Below are positions 13,801-25,576 of a stretch of DNA of 64,000 nucleotides, one piece after another. Both the position numbers and the translations under genes were made by a program. The number at the start of each line of letters is the position of its first letter. Position 1 is the first letter of the stretch. The DNA is from Homalodisca vitripennis. Lineage: Eukaryota; Arthropoda; Insecta; Hemiptera; Cicadellidae. The stretch spans positions 119,665,001-119,729,000 of the forward strand of contig NC_060213.1 in NCBI RefSeq assembly GCF_021130785.1. Direction: 5' to 3'. Under the pieces are notes generated by a model. The model was not told the origin of the DNA and ran no database searches. It saw only the letters and a program-made list of their open reading frames with translations.

Positions 13801-14890
13801 TACTACTATATATTTTAATTAAAAATTTAATAAAATGCGTATACAATCTGCAATATTATAACAGTAAAAGGTTAGAATGATATTATTAGCTTCTCGACGG
13901 GACGCGACACAGAACAGACACTAATGACAGATATTACGTCACGACGTCAAAGGGAGCCGCTGCTTTTCAACTGGAATGAGTGAATTCATAAATAGTTCCA
14001 GGAATTTGATATTATGGTAGAGAAAGCAAAAGACTGAAAACGTATAGTATCTCACTTAGCTGTGAACATTTTAGGAAACGAACTCAGGAAATACCATTAT
14101 GTGGTTACCTATACGCCACATCCTACCTCAAACGTCTGCATTATCTCTTCGCTTTATCTCCTGGTGAGATTCCTTCCAAACTGTGGAGTACTTGTGAGGG
14201 CGTTGGTGTTGGAGTTTGCATTCATGAGAAACTCACTGACATACAAGTTTTTCTTACCTGTATCATGTAATGCAAGTAAATATACTATCACTATATTCTT
14301 ATTAGTCATAATAACCAATTGAACAGTATAATAATAATGTAAAAAGAAACCACTAAGTTCTAATTTCCAAATGTGTGGCAAAATATAAGGTTAAAAATAG
14401 AATCATTTTTTAAATTCATACTTAGTTTTCCGAGTCATTTTGTGACAAACAATGTTACTAAAGAACCAAAAATCATCAATTATAACACATTTTTACGTGT
14501 ATGAGAATGTATGGAATGAGTTATAAGGTCTTCCATACATAAGATAAGGTTCTTCACAACCTTGAAAATCACATTACCTACTAATGTGTCATTACAGAAC
14601 CTGTAGAGCATGTCGCTCCACTGGGGGCATGGTGTCTTTTATCCAGCGTTTAAAAATTGGCCTCTAGATCTAAACACTTTCTCATATTCGGGACAAACAC
14701 GCCAAGAATTGCGTAAATAATTTAAATATTAGTGATAGTTGGAGGGAGTTATTAGTAACTTAAAATAAATCATTAGAGTGTTATTAAAAACATATTTTCT
14801 TCTAAAGTAGAATACTTACTAAATTATTGTCATCTGCTGATAAAATCTCAAGGATATCATTTATTGAGGTATTTAAAAAGTAAGCAATTT
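10880..14890. other. 4 kb AT-rich stretch, no gene or repeat recognised
   Basis: All frames are short and compositionally biased by A/T content. No tRNA, SINE or inverted-repeat structure stood out on reading. Confidence 0.45.
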
Positions 14891-14894
14891 TTTG

Positions 14895-15255
14895 TACCCT
14901 GAAGAAAGTAAACATGTCAACCCTACCTGTCAGACTCTGACCTATTCAAGAGTCAAAGTTTTATGATTGATTGAAATGATTCCGAAGGAAACGATTTTCT
15001 TGAGCAGCCAGTAAGTAACTCTTTGTAACCTACTAATCCAATAATCAAATTTATGATTGATGGAATTGAATCAAATCAAATAACTTTATGAGTTTTCAAG
15101 TAATCAAACCAATCTAACCAACAAATCTACGAATAAAAGTTATGAGTGATGGAGTTTGTTCCAAAGTAAGTGAATCTCTTGCGCACTCAAGAAAGTAAAT
15201 ATGTCAACAGTAACTGTCAGACTCCAACCTACTCAAGAGTCAAAGTTATAATTTA
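14895..15255 (+). repeat. Diverged direct duplication, about 287-bp spacing
   Basis: The segment at 14898-14965 (AAGAAAGTAAACATGTCAAC, then CTGTCAGACTC and TCAAGAGTCAAAGTT) recurs at 15185-15250 with a few substitutions. Between them a shorter TTATGA(T/G)TGATGGA-T motif is repeated about every 110 bases. It looks like an eroded tandem array of two to three units. Confidence 0.65.
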
Positions 15256-16654
15256 TATAATTCTCTATTGGCTTTATTGAATGCTACCGTTTAGTACATC
15301 CATATTAAAAATGAAGGCAAATAAGAATTTAGCACAAATTACTTGGTCTTTTGAAGTTTTTGAGAGACAGAAATTGGCTAATACCAGTAATTCGTTTTAT
15401 TGGATATCATACAAAAAGTAAATACAGAAATTGATAAACATACCAAGTAAAATTATTACTATACTTGTTTAATTCATCGTTAACGTCATATACTCGTATA
15501 CTCAAAATTAACATATCATGTGTGATTATAGAAGTACAACAGTGTGAAATGTAATGTAGCCTATCGTTGATGAAGACAACATTAAAAATAATTTTAATGT
15601 TTCGTTTAACTGCTTAGCCAACTATTTATTATTATTGTATACATAGTATTAATCTGTATTAACTACCATTTAAAATTGTCTAGTGAGCATATCTAAAATA
15701 CTGATCAGACCTAGTGATATTGTTTCATTATTTTACTACAGTAATTTATAACTGTTCACTCACTATTATTCAGAAAATATTGTTGTGTTGTTTTTAATAG
15801 CTTTATTTTCCTTTAACCTCGCCGGTATAGTATAATAAGAAGGCCACCGAGGATAGCACACATTTTTAAAGTATAAACCCTCATACATCACTTTCACTAC
15901 ATTAACTCGCCGTAGAACGCCTCGAGTATCTTCTCGCTTGGGAAGCTTACGACACAATCTGCCGAGTTACAGTAAACTAAGCAGTTTATGTGTTTAACAC
16001 CCTCGTGCTGTGCGGTTTTAATCATTGTATATCTCCTTTGAAAATAATTATATGGGAAGTTATATGCGTTATTTATAGGGTTAAAACATGTATGATGAAG
16101 TGGTGAAATTGATTTTGGATTTAGGAGATTTAAAAAAGTCAGCAGAGCTCAAGTCACAGCTCTTTAATATACATTTTAGGAAGCCAGGAAACATATAAAA
16201 AAATCGTCATTATTCTTTGAGAAGTTTAAGACGTCTGAAGCAGAATTTAGGAGCATTTTTGTTAATCAGGCACAAAGACAATCGGTTCCAGACAAGGAAA
16301 TGGAAATTGTAAAGTATGTATGTGACAGATGACTGAGAAAGTGACAAATACAAATCCATATTATGACAAATGTAATATCATAAAGAAACGGTTTATAAAC
16401 TCATGGAAAATAGCCGTATAGCTATAATACAAGAAGTTAATTTTAAATATACATTCATTATGATTCAAAGTGCTTAATAAAACATTGTTATTCATTAACA
16501 AAGTAGCTCAAAATTTTCTAGTATGGGCTATCTCCTAACTAAAATTTTTCAACATTACTGATTGCGAATTGTAATTGCTGAAACTCCAATGAGGTCTATT
16601 GTGCAGTAAACCGATTCACGACGTTGAAATGATTGCATCAATTTGAAGTCTCAA
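15256..16654. other. AT-rich DNA, no gene seen
   Basis: Short chance frames only. The 3' part leads into the truncated 5' end of LINE-A. Confidence 0.4.
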
Positions 16655-17694
16655 CATTCCTTTATCAACACATGGAGGCTTATGGTGTTTTAGGCAGCCT
16701 TCTTCAGTGGTTCCGTTCATATCTTTCAAATCGGTCCATGACTGTAAAATTTTCTGGTGCCACCTCCCGACCTTTTCTTGCTACCTCTGGCGTACCACAG
16801 GGTTCCCACTTGGGTCCCTTTTTATTCACTTTATTTATCAATGACATCATTGACTGTATCAATGTTGAATGTTTATTGTTTGCTGATGACATAAAAATGC
16901 TCACATCCGTTTCAACCCTGCAGGATTGCTTAAAACTTCAACGTTGCCTTCTTGGATTGGATGATTGGTGTGTGCAGAACAATCTTAAGTTGAACATTGC
17001 TAAATGCGCAGTCATCACCTTTCACCGTTCCTCCGCTCCTATACTGTTTGATTACATACTCAATAACTCTGCTCTTATTCGTAAAACTTCTATTAGAGAT
17101 CTTGGAATCGTAATCTCCCACAGTCTTGGCCCTGAATCCCACATTGATGCCATCACCACTAAAGCCTCTCGTAATCTGGGATTTCTGATCAGAACTTCAA
17201 GAAGCGGACTGAGTGTTACAGCTATGAAGTTTATCTTTACTGCTCTGGTGAGGTCAGTGCTTGAATATGGCAGCGTTGTCTGGTCGCCCTATCAGGTTGG
17301 TCATATCCAGCAGCTCCAAAGTGTCCAGGATCGCTTCTTGCGGGTGGTTGGAGTCAAATGTGGATTTGAATGCAGAACTGTGCCATTGGAGGATTTGGGG
17401 ATTTCCTTGGGTTTGAACTCGCTTGTGAAGCGTAGACAACTTTTAGATGTGGTTTTTCTCCATAAACTAATTAACGGAGACGTGAATTGTCCAGAACTGC
17501 TCAGGCGGATCGACTTCCGAGTGCCTCATCAGACCAGGTCCCTTCACACTTTCTGCCGTCGTGTCTACTCAACCAATTATGTACATCACAGCACTATCCC
17601 GAGACTTCACAGACTTGGAAACCTCGTCTCCTCCCAGCATGACTTTTTCAGTGATAGTGTTATGCACCTGAAAAAACATTTTCTTTTGTTGTAG
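16633..17694 (+). CDS. LINE-A ORF2 C-terminal half (reverse transcriptase, partial)
   Basis: An uninterrupted frame of 353 codons encodes the C-terminal part of a LINE reverse transcriptase, the enzyme that copies element RNA at a nicked chromosomal site. Visible motifs are GVPQGSHLGP near residue 53 (RT block 4/5) and the catalytic FADD at residues 83-86. After these come a thumb region with an LGIVIS-type motif and a tail with EYGSVVWSP and LQSVQDRFLR, typical of jockey/CR1-group elements. Upstream endonuclease, the first catalytic aspartate block and any ORF1 are absent, so it cannot be autonomous. The first codon of the open frame is TTG; RT homology starts near YQHMEAYG, about 12 codons in, so this is a truncation point and not a true start. 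The intact frame suggests insertion not long ago. Confidence 0.85.
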   Translation: MHQFEVSTFLYQHMEAYGVLGSLLQWFRSYLSNRSMTVKFSGATSRPFLATSGVPQGSHLGPFLFTLFINDIIDCINVECLLFADDIKMLTSVSTLQDCLKLQRCLLGLDDWCVQNNLKLNIAKCAVITFHRSSAPILFDYILNNSALIRKTSIRDLGIVISHSLGPESHIDAITTKASRNLGFLIRTSRSGLSVTAMKFIFTALVRSVLEYGSVVWSPYQVGHIQQLQSVQDRFLRVVGVKCGFECRTVPLEDLGISLGLNSLVKRRQLLDVVFLHKLINGDVNCPELLRRIDFRVPHQTRSLHTFCRRVYSTNYVHHSTIPRLHRLGNLVSSQHDFFSDSVMHLKKHFLLL

Positions 17695-18046
17695 ACATTG
17701 ACACCTGGCTTATATTAATATGTGTATATATTTATTTATTTCTATTTTTTTCTACATGCATACATTTGATTCTTTTTTCCCCCTTTTATTGTAATAAATT
17801 ATTCCTATTTAGTATATGTGTAAGTGCAGATGGATGTATAATTGATTGTATAATTACTGTTACTATTCATTATTGTTATATTCTATATAGTCTATTTTAT
17901 ATGTTATTGTTATGTTGTAGCAATTTATTTTGGCATTGTTAATAATTTATAATGTGGATCATTTTCATTAGCTTATTGTCGGATATAAGAATATCTTATT
18001 GTTTTTTCCATGTATAATGGTGTTACCGTAAATAAATAAATAATTA
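16655..18046 (+). mobile_element. LINE-A: 5'-truncated non-LTR retrotransposon
   Basis: The element starts abruptly inside the reverse-transcriptase palm, runs through the rest of ORF2, has a 3' UTR of about 350 bases and ends with TAAATAAATAAATAA repeats at about 18029-18043. This 5' truncation plus simple 3' tail is the usual outcome of incomplete target-primed reverse transcription. The exact 5' junction is uncertain because I could not find a convincing target duplication. Confidence 0.85.
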
Positions 18047-19949
18047 AACACAGACCTTTATTACGCAGATAATTATGAAACTTTATATTTAAAAAATGAT
18101 ATATAATAAAAATATAATTACAATTAACAATGGCGAAATAACTCGACAAAGTATAACGAAAAATTATATGACGCAAATAAAATATTCTTTCCATAGATAC
18201 ATACAAAACAAATTGAAAACAAATCAGCAGAATGCTTTTGTAACAAATCACTTATACTTTGTTTAAATTTTTTGTCACAATGATATCCTCGACAGTGTTC
18301 CATCTTTGCTAGTTCAGGTGTGACGTGTTGTTTGTGCTCTGGGCTCCTGTGCAGTGACATTGTTTAAATTCATTATCTCCCGTCTGGACAGTATCACTTA
18401 ACAATACCTTAGATAGCAGTCCATTACAGAACTACGTATCAGGACATTTGACATTTGACGACGATGGTAAATATACAATATACTACTATCTTAAAAAAAA
18501 GTTTTGTTTATATCGGTACAATATTAGAGCAAATAAAATTTCACCTGACCTTCGTATGGAATATAATGGAACATTTACAAGACATGGAAAAGAATAACAG
18601 AAAGAAACAGTTATCACTGTCTTGAGAATAACACGACTGCCCAGGCCACATCTGTAAATCTTTGTACCTTTCTGATAAACCGTACTGAAATTTGAGTTTA
18701 TTTTTATTAAAACATTTCCCAAATATTTTAGAAAATTTTCCAGATGCGCGGCAGCAAAATATTGCCAGAGTTAACCAATGGTAAATGACAACATTTCCAG
18801 ACCCAATTTAACAGACGTATAGTTAATATTTACTTATATTATTGTGTATATAGCTCTAAGACAAGTCCGAAGAATGTTATATGTTAGGAATCAACTGAAA
18901 CAAGTATGCATCGACATAAAGAAAAGACGACACGACGTTTGGTAGTTACTTTTATTGCCTTCAGAAGCTCGTGTTCAAATATGGATCCGACTTTTAGAGT
19001 ATAACTTATGGAACAGCATTCTGAAACTGGAATAGATGCGAGAGTTGCCAAACTTTCTACTTTACTTCAAGTTCTTTCAATATGTGCAGGAGCAACTGAA
19101 CAAGTTAGTGACAGATTTGCTAAAAAGGACTCGTGGAGTAAGAACTATTGATTTGATTAACTAAATCTCGTCAAATAAGGTATTTCATAGTACGGAATGA
19201 AAGTTAATAAGCTCAACATTTGTATATACCTTCTTTTTGAAGTTCTAAAATTTGTCTCAAAAATCTGATATGGTCTTGTCTCTGCGTAGTTAGTTATTCA
19301 ATACAAAATATAAACAAAAACAGTTTTTTAACTAAAAAATTGTTGAGTATAATTATTTTAAACTTTTTTTCATGCGCTCAATCGTTTAGGTGAGATAGAG
19401 AGCGGTGAATAACCAGCGCTAAGCTATAAGTAATGTAATGCACTAAAACTTTACCAAAAACTTACACGGTTTCCCTTCCATTACAATACGTCTGGCTAAT
19501 CCGGCGCCATAATCGAAAATAAAATAATTGCAAAAACTGTTTTTATTTTCTTTTTATTTAAGGTTGACGTTGAATAACGTTTAACGAAGATACGAGGTTA
19601 TTTGAAATTTATAGATGACTTTTAGAAAACCAAAATGAAGGTATAAAAATATTCAGCTCATTACCTTTCTTTCGGAGACTAATCTCTAAAATGACTGGGC
19701 TAACCTCAATTATTTGAAAAATGCTGGAGACTTTTTTTATTCGTAATAGATAATTTAATAGGATAAATTATGCATGTTTTTAAATTTGTCATTCATGTTC
19801 TTTTATTTAACGTGTAACGTTGGAAATCGTCCAGTATCATATTATTCTAGCAAGTCAAAAGAGAAAATTAGCGATGGTTCTTAAGTTATCAATTATGAAT
19901 GTTCTCTTGAACACTAAATAAAGAACTGTATTGCCAAAGCGTATTGTAT
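18047..19949. other. AT-rich DNA, no gene seen
   Basis: Nothing beyond short chance frames. Confidence 0.45.
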
Positions 19950-20215
19950 GATGAAAGTAAGGTTGTCAGCCATTGTCCTTGTGGCACCCCACTGTTGTAA
20001 TTTCAGATTCAGGGACGTGTCATCAATGTGATACACCATATAACATAGCACAGTGTCACAGAGGCAGCTAACACAAGTGGTGCTACGTCTCAGAAACGGT
20101 AATGTGTGCATCAATAATGCAGAGGGAAAGTGAGGGTGTCAGTCATTATCCTTGTGGCACTCCACTGTTTGTGATTTCAGATACAGTCGCACATCGTTAA
20201 TGTAATAGGACATCC
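19950..20215 (+). repeat. Diverged tandem duplication, about 174-bp period
   Basis: The block starting near 19954 (GTTGTCAGCCATTGTCCTTG, then TGGCACCCCACTGT and ATTTCAGAT) recurs near 20128 (GGTGTCAGTCATTATCCTTG, TGGCACTCCACTGT, ATTTCAGAT). Identity over about 85 bases is clear but imperfect. No ORF spans both. Confidence 0.7.
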
Positions 20216-22178
20216 TGTGGATATTAAAATGTCTTGCATCTCATTCACCCTCGTACTGGAGTGTTTTGTATCTATAAGCTATTCAAAATTACAGTTATTT
20301 AAATATATGTTAATTAAGTTTCTAGATTGTTTTATGGTAGGAAACTTATGTTACTAAGAGATTCATTGACATTTCTTTGTATTATCTAACAGATAGTAGC
20401 TAAATATGTGTATGTGAGTATAATCTGGTGATATTTTACTTTTAAATTAATATTAATATGATTATTTGTACCTTCCTTGTAATAAAATAAACATATAATG
20501 CTTAAACCAACTTGGCACTTATAAATTATTAATATTTTATTCTAAATACTATTATCGTGTACAGAAATCGGTTCTGAAACAAACTTAAACCACCCAGAAT
20601 GAAATTCGATGTTCATAATCAAATGATAAAAAACTGTGATTTTTTGTGTATGCGGAACAAGACGAAACACTAATTTATATCCTGTATTTCGCAAAGTAAA
20701 ACAAACCTGATATTTTAAATATTTTCAGTTGCTTAATTGGATATTAAAAAACCTGGACTTACATGTAGTGTGCTGTGTGTCTCAGTTATGCCTGTAAGAT
20801 CACAGTGAGCAGTGCTCGATGGAGCCAATTATGGGTTTCTTGTCCAATATAGAATCTAAATAAATCTTACATTATTTATTATCTTTATATTGATTCAAAA
20901 ATAATTCTAATAAATAATAACTGTGGTTTCTTCCACTCACCGCTTTTTAAAGGGCTCACTAAAATAATGAGCTTATTCTCTCGGCTGCTCATTCGTAAGA
21001 AGTGTGTAGATGTATTTTTAAAAAATAAATATTAATATGGGATATTTTAAAAGGTTCAAAATAAATTTTTTCGAAGAAACTTTCTCTAGGCCGCCATATT
21101 GAAAGGAATTAGAACGGGATGTACCAAGCTGATCAATCAACTTAGCCGAGATCAATTTTTGTATTAAGTGTTTGGTAAATTGATTGGTTTGTTGTGATGG
21201 ATATATTTTAATTTACTTACAAACTTTGGATTGAAATCATAGCATAAGTACAAAATTGCAATAGGGTTGTTTTGTATACGGCTGACTAAATCTATTTTTT
21301 CGGTGATTTCAGACCAAGGCCAGTATTGATAAGTAAATAAGTTAATGAATTTTAAAACGGCCAGGGTTGTTTTGCTTTATCACTATTATGGTGTATTCCC
21401 CAAAGTAACTTGACTGGGGAAAAATTATTTTATTAATGGACACTTTTTAAGGAAAAGGCTGCGTGAGTTCTAATTTACAGCACTTATCTGTGGGATATGT
21501 TTGATAGGATTGTGTAATTCACCATTCCCGTTCCCACTGCTGGATGTCGTACCGAAAAGCTTAGAATAGAATGGTGGAAAACATGTAAACTGTATCTGCG
21601 AGAGAATATGAAAACGTCAGCACTTCACAGCTTATGTGGTTTATGCTGCAACCCAGATCGTGGTTGGCAAACAATTGTCTCCCTACAACGAGGAGAATTT
21701 TGCACCTATATTCCCAGTGTTGTCACATGTCATGCACCACAAACCGCTGCTAACCTAATTCATCACTTTGACAGAAAGCACTTCTAAATCATGTTGTGTA
21801 CCATTTTGTATGCTAATGGCCCAGATACGAGTACATAGGGTAAGAAATGATTTATGATTGCTCATTATTACATGGAAATGGATGTAATCAGCAATCAGGA
21901 TTATTTATGTAGAGGTTACTAGTAATAAGTATAAATACTCCCTTTTTTACTCGCCTCAAGGTAACTAAAGTGCATTGTACACATTAAAAAGTCACTCAAG
22001 TCCCTTAAGAGACAAACACTGTAAGTGCATTGTTATTTTATATCGCATCAACTATATGCATTATATATTATCACATTATTTTGTCTTATATTCTGCTCTC
22101 TCATATAGAAGGCAACGTCAAGAGGTCGGAGGGGTGGACTATGAGACCAGATTAACTGGTAAGATGTTTTCAACATAA
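20216..22178. other. AT-rich DNA, no gene recognised
   Basis: A modestly GC-richer stretch at about 21520-21790 has a short open frame with several Cys/His codons, but it matches no family I recognise and is not supported as coding. Confidence 0.4.
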
Positions 22179-22271
22179 TTGTTTATACGGTACGGGAACT
22201 TTCCGTACTGTATAAACAAAGCAACCACTACAAATAAGTTGGTATAGTAGACTACAGAAGTTTGCTATACC
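22179..22271. repeat. Two adjacent hairpins
   Basis: TTGTTTATACGGTACGG at 22179 pairs with CCGTACTGTATAAACAA ending at 22219 (16 of 17 positions) across a 7-base loop. Immediately after, TTGGTATAG near 22240 pairs with CTATACCAA ending near 22271 across about 14 bases. They may be the remnant of a short palindromic element; no flanking target duplication was found. Confidence 0.6.
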
Positions 22272-22544
22272 AACAAAATACGCATAAACAAATTTTACTC
22301 AATCACATTCCTAATCCATTTTAATATGTATAACTAATAGTTATTTAAAATACAAAACTTAATTTTATATGGTTGTTAGCTCATACTATTCCGGAATAAA
22401 CTATAATAATAAAGTGAATTAGATATAATGTGATTTACTAAACAAAATAGAAGTGGAAGAGATGCCAGATACTGTACGCAATGAAAACATCTCAATTAAT
22501 TATGACAGATGTCGTCAATCTCAGTAGAATTTACAATAGAGTAT

Positions 22545-22835
22545 TTGACATCCAGGCTGTGCTGTATTTCATTATGACAACCAAGTACGTTAGACCGTGA
22601 GGATATTATTCAATGTAGTTCTCGTCAGCCTTACTTTGTTTTATTTCATCCTGCCAGAAACGTTAACCAGGCCATGAGGATATTGTGCAATGGAGTTCTC
22701 GACAGCCATTCGGTGCTGTATTTCATTACACTAGTTATGTTTACTAATGTCTAGGCCAATAGGATAAAACACGGAGATATAGATAGCCATTCGGTGCTGC
22801 ATTTCATTATGCCAAGTATGTTTACCAGCCTGTAT
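22545..22835 (+). repeat. Imperfect tandem repeat, about 80-bp unit x 3-4
   Basis: A unit containing CGGTGCTGTATTTCATTA, a (A)AGTATGTTTACC-like block, a GAGGATATTGTGCAATG block and GTTCTCG(T/A)CAGCC recurs near 22553, 22630, 22710 and 22790. Units are diverged and one has a replaced middle. Noncoding. Confidence 0.6.
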
Positions 22836-23847
22836 ACTGTGTAGATCATGTTTTCTAATATGTACATGTTAAATTATATTAAAAGAAGTTATTAAGGAGA
22901 ATTACACCTATGAGCATATGGCAGCTTCTCAGGCCCAAATGAAGACGGTCAAACAGCATTATAATGAATGAATTACAGTAATAATGTACAATGTGCCGTC
23001 ATTGGCTCTGCTTCTCACATCATAGCTAAAGGGATTATCGGTCCGGTGTATCAGCATTACAATGTGTCGCAGCAGACTCAAGGATGCAATGATTTAATTC
23101 TTTATTCCCTTGAAGGGCTCGTGCAGGTTCTTTATCATCGATATGTGTGGGTTAGAACGCGTTTATATACCTTTATAAATGTCCCCCCTTTGAGACGTAG
23201 AGGTTTGATAATCTAGGTTTTTCAAAGGCTAGGTTTATACTGCAATAGTTTATTAATTTTATTTCATATGATCTAAAACTATTTCTAATACTTTTTATAC
23301 CATAAAGAATACCGATCCACGATATCTGTTTAAGCAAGTCTTTTTTCTGTATTTGATCACTAAACTAAGTACAATTTTACATTACATATGAAAAGGTAGT
23401 ATAAGTTTACATACAACAGGTAGCACCGCAATTGAGTCAATTATACATAAATAATCTTTGCAATTTGGTGAATATCGTTGCTCAGAAGTACTATACAAAT
23501 AAACCAAGGAAGAATTTATACATTCGATGTATAAACACATGTTGATAGTCAAATATCATTCCGCACAAATTTGAAGATTCATACTTACAGATCAGTATCG
23601 CCGCACTCTGTCTCGCTCTTGCCCACTAGAACGCCGGATGGTTCCTGATACTTTGCCAGGTAGTCCGCAACACAGTTTGGGAGTTATCGTTCAAGTAGGT
23701 TTAGTTCGTTCATGACAAGAGCGAAAACGTGTCCTTAGTTATTTGAAAGGAATCTACCCCTTCTAAAGCTTACCAAGGTGGAGAGCTTCTATGGGGAATA
23801 TGTCTCGAATTTAAAACATCCGGAAAACACTACTATGTGCTAATAAT
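22836..23847. other. No gene seen
   Basis: AT-rich sequence with short chance frames up to the DNA transposon target site. Confidence 0.4.
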
Positions 23848-23855
23848 GAAAATAG
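23848..23855. repeat. 8-bp target-site duplication, left copy
   Basis: GAAAATAG immediately before the left TIR; identical to the right copy. Confidence 0.85.
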
Positions 23856-24607
23856 GGTACTTTGGGATTATACCGACCACACCCAGACATGAATCGTTAT
23901 TTCACATTTCGTTTCTACTGATTACTAGATTAGCGTAGAACAATATTTCGTCAATATAAAACAGGAATTGTCTTATCGCAAACACCTCCCCATCCTCAGA
24001 CAGAGGTCAAAGTCGAGCGTCTAGTAGATAACGTGATTGCAGAGTCTCGCCGCCCGTTCAGCTGGTGCATCGCTTTGTTGTACTTCCGTGTTTTACCTCT
24101 ACATGTCTCCAAACACAAAAATTCAACAAAAACAAACATTTACCAAAAAAAACTTTTTATTAAAAAAACACTCAAAACTTGTTTTTATTCTTGATCACAT
24201 TCCGCCACCCAAAATGCGAGTGCCTCCGGCCATCAGCGCGGGCTTCGGCAGCACCTTCGGTGCTGCCCCGCGCTGATGTCGACGAAAGAAAAACATCCCT
24301 CGAGATAGTACCTATCAGTAAAATATCAAATTCTAGAGGGGCTAATCAGAAATATAAATTGAATTGTAATGGAAAGGCAATGATGTACCGTGCAAATCAC
24401 GTGATGCCGCGCGGCCTGCCGTAATCAGGATTCTCGAGAAAGATAAGATAACAGCGACAACAATACCGATCACAATACCTGGAAATGCTTGTAAGTTTGT
24501 AATTTTGTAATTGAAGAGTTGTTTTTTTCGTTCTATCATGTTTGTTTCTATAAATTTCTATTTTTGTGTTCTTCATACTGGTGTGGTCGGTATAATCCCA
24601 AAGTACC
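23856..24607. mobile_element. 752-bp non-autonomous DNA transposon with 28-bp perfect TIRs
   Basis: The left end at 23856-23883 begins GGTACTTTGGGATTATACC and continues through GACCACACC. The right end at 24580-24607 is its exact reverse complement over all 28 bases. The element is flanked by GAAAATAG on both sides (23848-23855 and 24608-24615), an 8-bp target duplication. No transposase frame is present, so it must be mobilised in trans. An 8-bp duplication is known for hAT, P and Merlin-type transposases; the terminal bases do not let me choose. The identical termini and target duplication indicate a recent insertion. A GC-rich hairpin lies inside. Confidence 0.92.
24231..24278. repeat. GC-rich hairpin inside the DNA transposon
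   Basis: The left arm CATCAGCGCGG plus GGCAGCACC pairs fully with GGTGCTGCC plus CCGCGCTGATG. The loop is TTC, with a 5-base bulge (GCTTC) in the left arm. Twenty base pairs of high GC content in very AT-rich DNA are conspicuous. Possible roles are a structural element of the transposon or a transcription terminator; neither is shown. Confidence 0.85.
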
Positions 24608-24615
24608 GAAAATAG
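24608..24615. repeat. 8-bp target-site duplication, right copy
   Basis: GAAAATAG immediately after the right TIR. Confidence 0.85.
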
Positions 24616-24874
24616 TATTAAGAGTAAGTCAGACAATTAAGGAGACTGAATGTCCCGGTAGTAGCCAAATAGTCGCTCTTTGTTACGTTAGCTGATACTG
24701 ATTTAACATTTATTTATGTGTCTAGTATTAAGGGTGCTAAACTAACAATATGACATGAGAAAAATATTTTCTCCCTCAAACCCTTTTGATAACCTCTCCA
24801 CAAAATGTAGCGTAGCTAACGATCGATTTCTATCTAAAGGGAAAACCAGGTTTTCAAAGTCAAAAGTCAAAAAC
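24616..24874. other. Spacer, nothing recognised
   Basis: Sequence between the DNA transposon and the reverse-strand SINE; no gene. Confidence 0.4.
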
Positions 24875-25102
24875 AAAGAATGTCTTATTTTACCACACGA
24901 AGTTAGGTTAATAGGAATTCTCTAACACTTAACCTGGGGGTCAAAACGGTCACTTCTGAAACACCACTAATGGCCGGGCAGACGGGCTGCTTGCAAGGAC
25001 AGAATCGTTCAGCGGTCACCCATCCAAGTAGCAGCCACGCTCGACGTTACTGGATACGGTTATCTTGCGATATCCACCGTACCCTCTACACTGCGCCATT
25101 GG
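24875..25102 (-). mobile_element. 5S-rRNA-derived SINE, intact copy
   Basis: Read on the minus strand it begins CCAATGGCGC. About 48 bases in, it carries a 5S-type internal control region: AGTAACGTCGAGCG (A-box position) and ACTTGGATGGGTGACCGC (intermediate element and box C), at the same spacing from the 5' end as in true 5S rRNA. Sequence then diverges from 5S into a tail with TGTCCTTGCAAGCAGCCCG and TGGTAAAATAAGACAT. It aligns along its whole length with 49988-50083 joined to 57013-57172, which shows the family is dispersed. Real 5S rRNA would be about 120 bases and lack this tail. Pol III transcription is inferred from the promoter-like core only. Confidence 0.8.
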
Positions 25103-25572
25103 CAAAAGATTTTGTGCTTCTCAAAATGCGAATTGGCTCACAGCTTCTGGACTATTAGTGTCCTAAACATAGACACGTCCACACTACGAGCCAACGAGCA
25201 TTGAACTTACTCTCTAGACACAATCGCTCAAAACAAGGGTAGTTATCATACACTATAAGAGGCGTTAAGAGGTGAAAAATAATTTCCAATTCCTCCTTAA
25301 TGTCAGAGGAACTCTCTAATACCGCGTGTGAGACGGGAACTCATCTTCTTAATCCTCTCACATTCCTGTCCATATGGCCCCCGAACGTCCATTTCCTTGG
25401 AGAAAATTATTGGATTCTTCACTTTGTTATTACACTCTCTACAATATTCTTCTACTTAAAGATTGTATTAATATCATTCAATAGATCTAAGCTGTAAAAT
25501 ATTTTCTATATAATCTTGACTATAAATATTGTTACTTATATACATATATCCAGTATTGAGCTGGAATTCAAG
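25103..25572. other. No gene seen
   Basis: AT-rich sequence between the SINE and the MITE; only a chance frame of about 65 codons. Confidence 0.4.
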
Positions 25573-25576
25573 TATA

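Noticed and set aside
14062..14322. 86-codon plus-strand frame with possible hydrophobic start
   Set aside because: Overlaps an open reverse frame of similar length and no protein family is recognised.
21500..21790. Possible zinc-binding coding exon with several Cys and His codons
   Set aside because: The frame is short, spacing of Cys/His fits no family I know, and no splice sites or neighbours support it.
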